A DNA stretch of 15,863 bases from DATBFX01 sp036558305. Lineage in GTDB: Bacteria; Chloroflexota; Chloroflexia; Thermomicrobiales; UBA6265. Position 1 is the stretch's first letter. Each line of letters opens with the position of its first letter. Both the position numbers and the translations under genes were made by a program. Below are positions 1-6,602 of this stretch, piece after piece. The stretch is taken from positions 1 to 15,863 of the forward strand of contig DATBFX010000019.1 of assembly GCA_036558305.1 (NCBI GenBank), written 5' to 3'. The notes beneath the pieces are model-generated. The model saw only the letters and a program-made list of their open reading frames with translations. It searched no databases and had not been told where the DNA came from.

Positions 1-1547
1 TTGCCTTCGGGGCGGTTCCGTTCGTCCACGGCACGCGGTCCGTCGCCGCTCAGGCCGATTCCGCCTCGATCATCATCGGGACCCTGGGCGAAGCCCAGAC
101 GATCAACCCCTACCTGACCAGCGAGACCGAGGGGCAGTGGCGCTGCAAGATGCTCTTCGACGAGTTCGTCCGGGCCAATCCCGCCACCTACCTCCCCGAA
201 CCAGGGCTGGCTGCCGAGTGGTCCGTCAACGGACTGGTCTTCACCTTCAAGCTGCAACCGAACGCCAAGTTCTCCGACGGCAGCGACGTCACGGCCGACG
301 ACGTCGCCTTCACGATCAAGGGCTACCTCGCCAAGACCACCGCCTCACCCCGCCAGGACAAATTCCTCTCGATCGCCGGCGCCCAGGAATACGCCGACGG
401 CACCGCCCAGGACGTCGCCGGGATCAAGGTCGTCGATCCGAAGACCCTCGAGATCACCCTGGCCAAATCCGACGCGCCGTTCCTCTACAACATGCGCTGG
501 GTCAGCGTCCTGCCCAAGAAACTCCTCGACGGCAAGAATCTGAACGACGATCCGTTCTTCTCGAATCCGGTCGGCGCCGGTCCCTACGTCTTCCAGTCGT
601 GGGACACCGGCGGCGACTTCGTCATGACTCCCAACCCGAACTACTGGCAGGCCAGCAAACCCTCGCTCACCTCCGTTACCCACCGCGTCATCGCCGATGC
701 GAACAGCCTCGTCCTCGCCCTCGAAGCGGGCGACATCGATGCCTCGAACTACCCGGCTCCCACCGCGAAGGAGCAGTTGGACAAGAACCCGGACCTCGAT
801 GTCCTCGTCCCGCCCTTCACCAACCCGGACGGCATCTACTTCAATTGCACGCACGAGTGGTTGGGCAAGAAAGAGGTGCGCAAGGCGATCGCGATGGCGA
901 TCGACACCAAGCAGTTCGCCGCCGATGCGCTGCTCGGCCTCGGCAAACCGGGTATCGGTCCGATTGCCCCCGACAATTGGGCCTTCGACAAAGAGTTGCA
1001 ACCGATCCCCTACGATGTCGAGGGCGCGAAGCAGTTGCTGGCACAGGTCGGAATGCCGGCGGGCACCAAGATCAGGATGATGGTCAACCAGGGCAACGTC
1101 CTCCGCGAGGACTGGCTGACCTTCACCCAGCAGGCGGTCAAGGAGATCGGGATCGAGATCGAACCCGAGGTCATCGAGTGGGCCACCCTCGTCAACCGGG
1201 TGACCGTCGACCGCGACTTCGATGCCGTCGGCGTGCCTTTCGCCGGTGTCACCGCCGAACCGAGCGAGCTCTACGACCAACTCCACACCGGTGCCTCCGG
1301 CAACTACCAGAGCTACAGCAACCCGGACATGGACGCCCTCCTCGAACAGGCCCGCCAGGAACTCGACACCGACGCCGCCAAAGCCCTCTACAAACAGATC
1401 CAGGCCATCTACATGGACGACGTCCCGATGTTCTCCGCCTGGTATCGGCCCTTCCTCCACGTCGCCAAGAAGTCCTTTACCGGCTTCACCGACAGCGCCG
1501 CCTACGGTCTCTTTCACACGCTCGAAGACTGGACCGTGTCGGCATAA
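1..1547 (+). CDS. ABC transporter solute-binding protein, family 5 (peptide/nickel type), 5' partial
   Basis: Extracytoplasmic substrate-binding protein of an ABC importer of the DppA/OppA (SBP_bac_5) type; it would capture a peptide-like or other solute and deliver it to the two permeases encoded next. The reading frame is open from base 3, so the start codon lies before the window; 514 residues are visible. The first visible residues end in VAAQA followed by DSASIIIGTLGEAQTINPY, which looks like the end of a secretion signal and the first strand of the mature lobe. The ATG at 150 is therefore internal, because the conserved N-terminal strand lies upstream of it. Family-typical stretches include the hydrophobic ligand-pocket region around KEVRKAIAMAIDTKQFA and the C-terminal YKQIQAIYMDDVPMF. 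No lipobox cysteine is visible, but the region that would carry it is off-window. The substrate cannot be told from sequence. The stop (TAA) is followed within 4 bases by a hairpin-forming repeat array. Confidence 0.93.
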   Translation, partial: AFGAVPFVHGTRSVAAQADSASIIIGTLGEAQTINPYLTSETEGQWRCKMLFDEFVRANPATYLPEPGLAAEWSVNGLVFTFKLQPNAKFSDGSDVTADDVAFTIKGYLAKTTASPRQDKFLSIAGAQEYADGTAQDVAGIKVVDPKTLEITLAKSDAPFLYNMRWVSVLPKKLLDGKNLNDDPFFSNPVGAGPYVFQSWDTGGDFVMTPNPNYWQASKPSLTSVTHRVIADANSLVLALEAGDIDASNYPAPTAKEQLDKNPDLDVLVPPFTNPDGIYFNCTHEWLGKKEVRKAIAMAIDTKQFAADALLGLGKPGIGPIAPDNWAFDKELQPIPYDVEGAKQLLAQVGMPAGTKIRMMVNQGNVLREDWLTFTQQAVKEIGIEIEPEVIEWATLVNRVTVDRDFDAVGVPFAGVTAEPSELYDQLHTGASGNYQSYSNPDMDALLEQARQELDTDAAKALYKQIQAIYMDDVPMFSAWYRPFLHVAKKSFTGFTDSAAYGLFHTLEDWTVSA

Positions 1548-1550
1548 CGG

Positions 1551-1643
1551 AGTGGCAAGTTTCAAGTGGCAAGTGCCAAGTGGCAAGTGCCAAGTGGCAA
1601 GTGCCAAGTCGTGATCTCTACTTGCCACTTGAAACCTGCCACT
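1551..1643. repeat. Inverted, heptamer-based repeat array between binding protein and permease
   Basis: Outer arms of 23 nt (1551-1573 and 1621-1643) are inverted copies with a single mismatch. Starting inside the left arm, three perfect 14-nt units GTGGCAAGTGCCAA lie at 1566-1579, 1580-1593 and 1594-1607; each is two variants of a heptamer GTGSCAA. The transcript could fold into a long hairpin starting 4 nt after the stop codon of the binding-protein gene and ending about 10 nt before the Shine-Dalgarno of the permease. It contains no U-tract. In ABC operons such a position is known (for example the REP element between E. coli malE and malF) to stabilise the upstream mRNA; that role here is inference. 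Confidence 0.9.
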
Positions 1644-1662
1644 CGCCACTCTGAGGAACCCC

Positions 1663-2646
1663 ATGAACAGCGGGATCTGGGCCTACCTCGCGCGGCGCGC
1701 GCTTTTCCTCGTGCCGTTGATGTTCGGCCTCAGTCTCCTCATGTTCCTCCTGATCCACGCCGCCCCCGGCGATCCCGTTCTGGCGATGATGGGGGAGCGT
1801 GCGGCGAGCAATCCCCAGTACGTCGAACAGACCCGCAAGAACCTCGGCCTCGACAAACCCCTGCCGGTGCAATACCTCTACTGGCTGCGCCGGATCGTCC
1901 TTCACGGCGATCTCGGCAAGGCCTACACCTTCAACAACAAACCGGTCATGACCCTCATCGGCGAGCGCTTCTGGTCGACCGTCGAACTCCAGGCGATCGC
2001 CCTCTTCCTCGGTCTGCTCATCGCGATCCCCGTCGGCATCATCTCCGCCACCCGCCAGTACTCCACGATCGACAACACCGTTACGGTCGGATCGTTTCTT
2101 GGGCTGGCACTCCCCAACTTCTGGCTCGCGCTGCTCCTGCAGGTCTGGATCGGTGTCAGACTCGGGTGGTTGCCCGTCATCAGCACGGGGCAGGCCGACG
2201 CGCCGTTTCCCGAACGCCTCAAATACTTCATCATGCCGGTGATCGTCCTCGCCCTGCCCAACATCGCCTACTTTGCCCGCTTCATGCGTTCCTCGATGCT
2301 CGAAGTCATCAACCAGGACTACGTCACCGTCGCCCGCGCCAAGGGACTCGACAAACGCGCGGTCCTCTACCGCCACGCCCTCCGGAATGCCTTGATCCCG
2401 ATGGTCACGGTCGTCGGCTTGCAACTTCCCCGCATCCTCAGCGGTGCGGTCATCATCGAGCAGATCTTTGCCTGGCCGGGGTTGGGCGACCTCGCCTACA
2501 AGGCCATCGGTCAACGCGACTACCCGGTCATCCTGGCGATCACCCTCCTCAGCGGCGCCGCCGTCATGGTCGTCAACCTGGTGACGGACCTCGTCTACGT
2601 CCTCATCGACCCGCGCGTCTCGCTGACCGGCGGGGCTGGGGGCTAG
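1663..2646 (+). CDS. ABC transporter permease, DppB/OppB type
   Basis: Inner-membrane permease subunit of the peptide/nickel importer family, 327 residues, a usual length for DppB-like proteins. The N-terminus shows the first membrane helix (about residues 8-32) followed by the family motif IHAAPGDPV (31-39). Further hydrophobic helices lie at about 107-128, 140-165, 190-205, 250-270 and 288-312. The cytoplasmic EAA loop that contacts the ATPase is at about 223-247 (VARAKGLDKRAVLYRHALRN), and IFAWPGLGDLAY (268-279) is the typical stretch before the last helix. The ATG at 1663 is preceded by GAGG at 1653-1656. It is followed after 23 nt by the second permease gene. The C-terminal GGAGG and the TAG stop are encoded inside a G-rich heptamer repeat, so the tail sequence is probably repeat-derived. 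Confidence 0.95.
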   Translation: MNSGIWAYLARRALFLVPLMFGLSLLMFLLIHAAPGDPVLAMMGERAASNPQYVEQTRKNLGLDKPLPVQYLYWLRRIVLHGDLGKAYTFNNKPVMTLIGERFWSTVELQAIALFLGLLIAIPVGIISATRQYSTIDNTVTVGSFLGLALPNFWLALLLQVWIGVRLGWLPVISTGQADAPFPERLKYFIMPVIVLALPNIAYFARFMRSSMLEVINQDYVTVARAKGLDKRAVLYRHALRNALIPMVTVVGLQLPRILSGAVIIEQIFAWPGLGDLAYKAIGQRDYPVILAITLLSGAAVMVVNLVTDLVYVLIDPRVSLTGGAGG

Positions 2647-2728
2647 GGGTCAGGGGCTAGGAGACACGCATGGACGCAAACGCAACCACGGCCCGCGCCG
2701 TCCCCAGCCCCCAGCCCCTCGCCCCCAG
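2632..2728. repeat. Inverted G-rich heptamer array spanning the permease B/permease C junction
   Basis: The left arm is four heptamers of GGGGCTA type (2632-2638, 2639-2645, 2646-2652, 2653-2659). The right arm is C-rich heptamers of CCCCCAG type (2701-2728), an imperfect reverse complement. The stop codon of the first permease and the Shine-Dalgarno AGGAG (2659-2663) of the second lie in or directly at the end of the left arm. The ATG of the second permease (2670) sits in the 37-nt loop. The right arm is translated as part of the proline/serine-rich N-terminus (about residues 11-21) of the second permease. If folded, the hairpin would hide the ribosome-binding site, which would tie translation of the second permease to ribosomes leaving the first (inference). 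Confidence 0.8.
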
Positions 2729-3593
2729 CTCCCTCGACGGCGTCGCGCACCGCCGCAAATGGGCAACCCTCCGCCGCTTCGCCGAAAACCGCTTGGCGGT
2801 CATCGGCGCGTGCATCATTCTGGTCCTGTACGTCCTCGCCCTTTCCGCTCCTTGGATCGCCCGCTATCCCTACGACCAGATTCAGTCGGGTATGCGTGAC
2901 AAACCGCCCTCCGCGGAGCACTGGTTCGGGACGGACCGCAACGGCCGCGATGTCTATTCGCGGCTCCTCAAAGGCGGGCAGGTTTCGCTCGCCGCCGGGT
3001 TCGCCTCGGTCGTCATCATCATGACCGTCGGCGTCGTCCTCGGTGCCGCCGCCGGGTTCTTCGGCGGGGTGATCGACGGCGGAATCATGCGCTTCACCGA
3101 CATCCTCCTCTCGGTGCCGCAACTCCTGCTGTTGATCACCGCGGCCGCCCTTTTCCACCCCGGTCTCAAAACCACCGTGATCGTGATCGGTCTCACGTCG
3201 TGGCCCGGCACCGCCCGCCTGGTTCGCGGTCAGTTCCTCGCGCTGAAGGGCCAGGAATACGTCACGGCCGCGCGCGCGATCGGCGCCGGACCGACGCGGA
3301 TCATGGTCGGTCACCTCTTCCCCAACTCGCTCGCCATCATCATCGTCCAGGCGACCCTCTGGCTCTCCTACGCGATCATCCTCGAAACCAGTCTCAGCTA
3401 CCTCGGTCTCGGCGTCGTCATCCCCACCCCCTCCTGGGGCAACATGCTCCAGGACGGACAGCGCGAGATGATCGCCGGCGCCTGGTGGCTCACCCTCTTC
3501 CCCGGTCTCGCCATCTTCCTCACCGTCCTCGCCTTCAACCTGATGGGCGACGGTCTCCGCGATGCCCTCGACCCCCGCCACCGCCGCCGGTAA
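2670..3593 (+). CDS. ABC transporter permease, DppC/OppC type
   Basis: Second inner-membrane permease of the importer, 307 residues, normal for DppC-like proteins. After a cytoplasmic N-terminus come a first helix at about 42-62 and the signature HWFGTDRNGRDVYSR (84-98). Helices follow at about 106-133, 150-175 and 222-245, with a last one near 275-295. The EAA loop is at about 198-222 (TAARAIGAGPTRIMVGHLFPN), and the family stretch SYLGLGVVIPTPSWGNML is at 243-260. The start ATG at 2670 has AGGAG 6 nt upstream. Residues about 11-21 are low-complexity Pro/Ser/Ala encoded by a C-rich repeat rather than by conserved sequence. It forms an operon with the two genes upstream. No DppD/DppF ATPase follows, so the energy subunits must be upstream of the window or encoded elsewhere. 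Confidence 0.95.
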   Translation: MDANATTARAVPSPQPLAPSSLDGVAHRRKWATLRRFAENRLAVIGACIILVLYVLALSAPWIARYPYDQIQSGMRDKPPSAEHWFGTDRNGRDVYSRLLKGGQVSLAAGFASVVIIMTVGVVLGAAAGFFGGVIDGGIMRFTDILLSVPQLLLLITAAALFHPGLKTTVIVIGLTSWPGTARLVRGQFLALKGQEYVTAARAIGAGPTRIMVGHLFPNSLAIIIVQATLWLSYAIILETSLSYLGLGVVIPTPSWGNMLQDGQREMIAGAWWLTLFPGLAIFLTVLAFNLMGDGLRDALDPRHRRR

Positions 3594-3598
3594 GGGTA

Positions 3599-3721
3599 CG
3601 GTTCGGCCCCCCCGGCCCCCCAATCCTGGGGGGTGAACGAGTGCGCGCTCTTTGAACGCCGCCCTCAAGGGCGCGCCCCTTCGTCACCCCCCAGGATTGG
3701 GGGGCCGGGGGGGCCGAACCG
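3599..3721. repeat. 123-bp palindromic element with perfect 38-bp arms
   Basis: Bases 3599-3636 and 3684-3721 are exact reverse complements; the 47-nt centre contains a smaller hairpin (GCCCT/AGGGC at 3661-3672). Each arm can also fold on itself, because CCCCCCA and TGGGGGG flank a 4-base loop (ATCC). It begins 5 nt after the stop of the second permease, so it may act as a transcription barrier or mRNA end for the transporter operon. It lacks a T-tract. The exact arm identity, internal symmetry and G/C-run composition suggest a mobile or amplified palindromic element rather than an ordinary terminator. No transposase and no target-site duplication are visible. Confidence 0.92.
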
Positions 3722-3813
3722 CCGACCTTCCTTGATCGTCGTCTCGATGTCCGCCATCATGGACGGTCGAATCGAGGCGCCGCTCGTCGGGATCGGCGCG
3801 AGAGGCCATGCGT

Positions 3814-3818
3814 GAGGT
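3814..3818 (+). promoter_or_regulatory. Shine-Dalgarno supporting a TTG start
   Basis: GAGGT ends 6 nt before the TTG at 3825. It fixes the start of the NADH dehydrogenase gene at a non-ATG codon. The nearby ATG at 3808 is in a different frame. Confidence 0.7.
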
Positions 3819-3824
3819 ACCCCA

Positions 3825-5138
3825 TTGAGTTCCAACGGAAAACCGGGATCGACGGCCCCGTCCCCAACCGTCCCCCGCGTCGTCATCGTCGGCGGCGGTT
3901 TTGCCGGGTTGAGCGCGGCCCGCGCCCTCGCCGAAACCCCGGTCAAGATCACCCTGATCGACCGCCGCAATCACCACCTCTTCCAGGCCCTCCTCTACCA
4001 GGTTGCCACCGCCGCCCTCGCCGCCACCGACATCGCCTCGCCGATCCGTTCGGTCCTCCGTCAGCAGCAGAACGTCGAGGTGCGCCTGGCCGACGTCACC
4101 GCCGTCGACGTCGCCGCCCGCTGCGTCGTCATGGGCGACGAACGCCTCGGTTACGACTACCTGGTCCTCGCTGCCGGCGCCGGTCAGTCGTATTTCGGTC
4201 ACGACGAGTGGGCGCCTCTGGCGCCGGGGTTGAAGAACCTCGACGACGCCCTCGAGATCCGCCGCCGCGTCCTTTGGGCCTTCGAAGCTGCCGAGCAGAC
4301 CGAGGACGCCGCCACCCGCGATGCTCTACTCAGCTTCGTCGTCGTCGGCGGCGGGCCGACCGGCGTCGAACTCGCCGGCGCCCTGGCCGAACTCTCCCGC
4401 TTCAGTCTCGCCCGCGACTTCGACCACATCGACCCGGCCGTCGCCCGCGTCTACCTGCTCGAAGGCGCGGACCGCCTTCTGCCCGCCTTCCGCGAAAAAC
4501 TCGGTCGGGTTGCCCAGCGCGAGTTGGAGCGACTCGGTGTCCGCGTCCGCACCAAAACCCTCGTCACCGGCGTCGACCGCGACGGCGTCCTCGTCGGCGC
4601 GGAGCGCATCCCCGCCCGCACCGTCCTCTGGTGCGCCGGCGTCGCCGCGTCTCCCCTCGGCAAAACGCTCGGTTTGGCGGTCGATCGCGCCGGTCGCGTC
4701 CCCATCCTGCCCGATCTGACGATCGAAGGCCACCCCGAGGTCTTCGTGGTCGGTGACATGTCCTCTCTCAGGGACGCCAGAGGCAACCCCCTCCCCGGTC
4801 AGGCCCCGGTCGCCATCCAGGAGGGCCGCTGGGCCGCCGCCAACCTCGCCCGCGCCGTCGCCGGCGAACCGTTGCAACCCTTCCGCTACGTCGACGAGGG
4901 CATGATGGCGACGATCGGCCGCAGCTCCGCCGTCGCCTATTGGAAGGGCCGCGAGTGGTTCGGTTTGCTCGCCTGGCTGATCTGGAGCACCGTCCACATC
5001 TTCCGCATCATCGAATTCAAGAACCGCGTCTTCGTCTTCCTCCGCTGGATCTGGGCCTATCTCACCTATCACCGCGGCGCCCGCGTCATCGCCAGCGAAC
5101 GCCCGCCGGACACGATCGGCGAAGCGGTCGGTCGGTAG
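3825..5138 (+). CDS. ndh: Type II NADH dehydrogenase (NDH-2), FAD-dependent
   Basis: Single-subunit, non-proton-pumping NADH:quinone oxidoreductase on the cytoplasmic face of the membrane; it passes electrons from NADH via FAD to quinone. The 437-residue protein has the FAD-binding motif VVIVGGGFAGLSAA at 19-32. The second nucleotide-binding motif VVVGGGPTGVELAGA (172-186) binds NADH. VFVVGDMSS (306-314) is the FAD-site aspartate motif. The quinone-side signature GQAPVAIQEGRWAAANL (325-341) matches the family's A-x-x-x-Q-x-G region. A hydrophobic, Trp-rich C-terminus (about 378-415) is the usual membrane-anchoring part. It starts with TTG, justified by GAGGT upstream. It lies alone between the palindrome that ends the transporter operon and a strong hairpin shared with the converging gene. 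Some relatives are annotated only as FAD-dependent oxidoreductases, but the C-terminal anchor favours NDH-2. Confidence 0.9.
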   Translation: MSSNGKPGSTAPSPTVPRVVIVGGGFAGLSAARALAETPVKITLIDRRNHHLFQALLYQVATAALAATDIASPIRSVLRQQQNVEVRLADVTAVDVAARCVVMGDERLGYDYLVLAAGAGQSYFGHDEWAPLAPGLKNLDDALEIRRRVLWAFEAAEQTEDAATRDALLSFVVVGGGPTGVELAGALAELSRFSLARDFDHIDPAVARVYLLEGADRLLPAFREKLGRVAQRELERLGVRVRTKTLVTGVDRDGVLVGAERIPARTVLWCAGVAASPLGKTLGLAVDRAGRVPILPDLTIEGHPEVFVVGDMSSLRDARGNPLPGQAPVAIQEGRWAAANLARAVAGEPLQPFRYVDEGMMATIGRSSAVAYWKGREWFGLLAWLIWSTVHIFRIIEFKNRVFVFLRWIWAYLTYHRGARVIASERPPDTIGEAVGR

Positions 5139-5140
5139 CA

Positions 5141-5163
5141 ACGGCCCCCACTTCGGGGGCCGT
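5141..5163. terminator. Bidirectional terminator-like hairpin between convergent genes
   Basis: A perfect 9-bp stem (ACGGCCCCC at 5141-5149 pairing with GGGGGCCGT at 5155-5163) has a 5-base loop. It lies between the stop of the NADH dehydrogenase (5138) and the stop of the converging oxidoreductase (5163). There is no T-run on either side, so it may rely on the hairpin alone or on another factor. Confidence 0.7.
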
Positions 5164-6602
5164 CACCACGCCCTCCGCAACGCCGACCGCGCCGCAAAAT
5201 ACCCCGACATCCCGTGCGCTCCGCCTCCCGGGGGCGTCGACGACGAGCACAGATACAACCGCTTGTTCGGCGTCGCGTACGGATCGCGACGCGGCACCGG
5301 GCGCGTAAAGAACTGCCGGAGGTCCTGCAATCCGCCGTTGATGTCGCCGCCGACGTAGTTCGCGTCGTGGTGTTCGAGATCGGCCGGACTCATCGTCGAC
5401 CGGGCCAGGACCAGGTCGCGGAAACCGGGGGCGAAGCGTTCGATCTGGGCCTCGATCCGCGCCGTCATGTCCACGGTCGAGCCGGAGGGCACGTGGCAGT
5501 AGCCCCAGAGCGCCTGCTTGCCGGTTGGGGCGCGGGTCGCGTCGAAGAGACTCTGCTGGGCGATCAGGACGAAGGGGCGTTCCGCGGGTTGCCCGGCCGC
5601 GACGGCACGCTCGCTCGCCGCGATCTCCTCGATCGTCCCGCCCAGATGGACCGTCCCGGCCAGCCGGCAGGCTTCGGCCGTCCACGGCACCGGGCCGGCG
5701 AGCGCCCAATCGACCTTGAAGACGCCGGGGCCGTAGCGAAAACGCCCGAGTTGCCACCGGTACAGCCGCGGCAGCGCCTCGCCCGCGATCGCCAGAAGCT
5801 GGTGCGGGGTCACGTCGAAGAGGACCGCACCGGTTTCGCCGATCTGGTCGAGCGAGGAAACCCGGACACCGGTGCACGTCTCGCCGCCCAACGTACGGAG
5901 GTGTGCCGCCAGGGCGTCGGCCAGCCGTTGCGAGCCGCCGCGAGGATACGGCCAACCGGTAACGTGCCCCAGCAGCCCGATCACCAGCCCAAACGCGGCG
6001 GTCGTCGGCTGCTCCAATCGCAGCATCGAGTGCGCGGCCATCCCGGCCAGCAATCCGGAGGCACGCTCGCAGTCGAACCGCGACCGCGCCAGGCCGACCG
6101 CCGAGCGCAACGCCGACAACCCGAAGCGCGCCATCGCCAGCGGGTGGCGCGGTAACCGGAACGGCCCGAGCAACTGCGGAACCAGGAACTCCGCGTCCGC
6201 CAGGATCGGCGCCATCAGGCGGCGGTAGGCCGCGCCGTCCTTGCCCAGGGATTCGGCGGTCGCGTCCAGCGAGCGGGCGAGGACCGCCGCCGTGCCGTCG
6301 TCGAACGGGTGCGCGAGCGCCAGCGGCGGCTCGATCCACTCCAACCCGTAGTCGGCCAGCGGCAGCGTTTTGAAAAACGGCGAGGCCGCCGCCAGCGCGT
6401 GGATCGCCGAGCAGACGTCGTGGACGAAACCCGGCAGCGTCAACTCCGCCGAGCGACACCCGCCGCCGATCGTCGGCTCGGCTTCCAACACGCGCACGGA
6501 GTGCCCCGCCTGCGCCAGGGCGATCGCGGCGGCCAACCCATTCGGACCCGACCCGACGACGACCGCGTCGGCTCGGGTTTTGATCCCGGAACGCGCGCTC
6601 AC
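5163..6602 (-). CDS. FAD-dependent oxidoreductase, phytoene desaturase/PYROXD2-like
   Basis: Flavin amine-oxidase/phytoene-desaturase superfamily protein of 479 residues. The dinucleotide-binding motif AVVVGSGPNGLAAAIALAQ lies at 13-31, followed by the acidic ribose-binding residue in VRVLEAEPTIGGG (36-48). The C-terminal FAD-closing region reads LYLCSSSTPPGGGAHGMSGY, typical of this branch. The substrate is unknown; no carotenoid synthesis genes are adjacent, so a carotenoid role should not be assumed. The start chosen is GTG at 6602: its last two bases overlap the TGA of the upstream gene (GTGA), a sign of translational coupling, and a G-rich stretch precedes it. The same frame stays open upstream to 7343, but that extension is only the shadow of the upstream gene and lacks family similarity. 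Confidence 0.88.
   Translation of the reverse strand: MSARSGIKTRADAVVVGSGPNGLAAAIALAQAGHSVRVLEAEPTIGGGCRSAELTLPGFVHDVCSAIHALAAASPFFKTLPLADYGLEWIEPPLALAHPFDDGTAAVLARSLDATAESLGKDGAAYRRLMAPILADAEFLVPQLLGPFRLPRHPLAMARFGLSALRSAVGLARSRFDCERASGLLAGMAAHSMLRLEQPTTAAFGLVIGLLGHVTGWPYPRGGSQRLADALAAHLRTLGGETCTGVRVSSLDQIGETGAVLFDVTPHQLLAIAGEALPRLYRWQLGRFRYGPGVFKVDWALAGPVPWTAEACRLAGTVHLGGTIEEIAASERAVAAGQPAERPFVLIAQQSLFDATRAPTGKQALWGYCHVPSGSTVDMTARIEAQIERFAPGFRDLVLARSTMSPADLEHHDANYVGGDINGGLQDLRQFFTRPVPRRDPYATPNKRLYLCSSSTPPGGGAHGMSGYFAARSALRRAW

Noticed and set aside
1551..1643. CRISPR array
   Set aside because: Units are contiguous 7/14-mers without unique spacers, and no cas genes are present; the same applies to the octamer arrays.
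137..1654. A 505-codon plus-strand frame overlapping the binding-protein gene, ending in WQV/KCQV-like repeats
   Set aside because: It is a shifted frame of the binding-protein gene; the repeated tail is only translation of the heptamer array.
3633..3815. Small plus-strand frame (60 codons) in and after the palindrome
   Set aside because: It is mostly translation of the inverted repeat, with no ribosome-binding site or family match.
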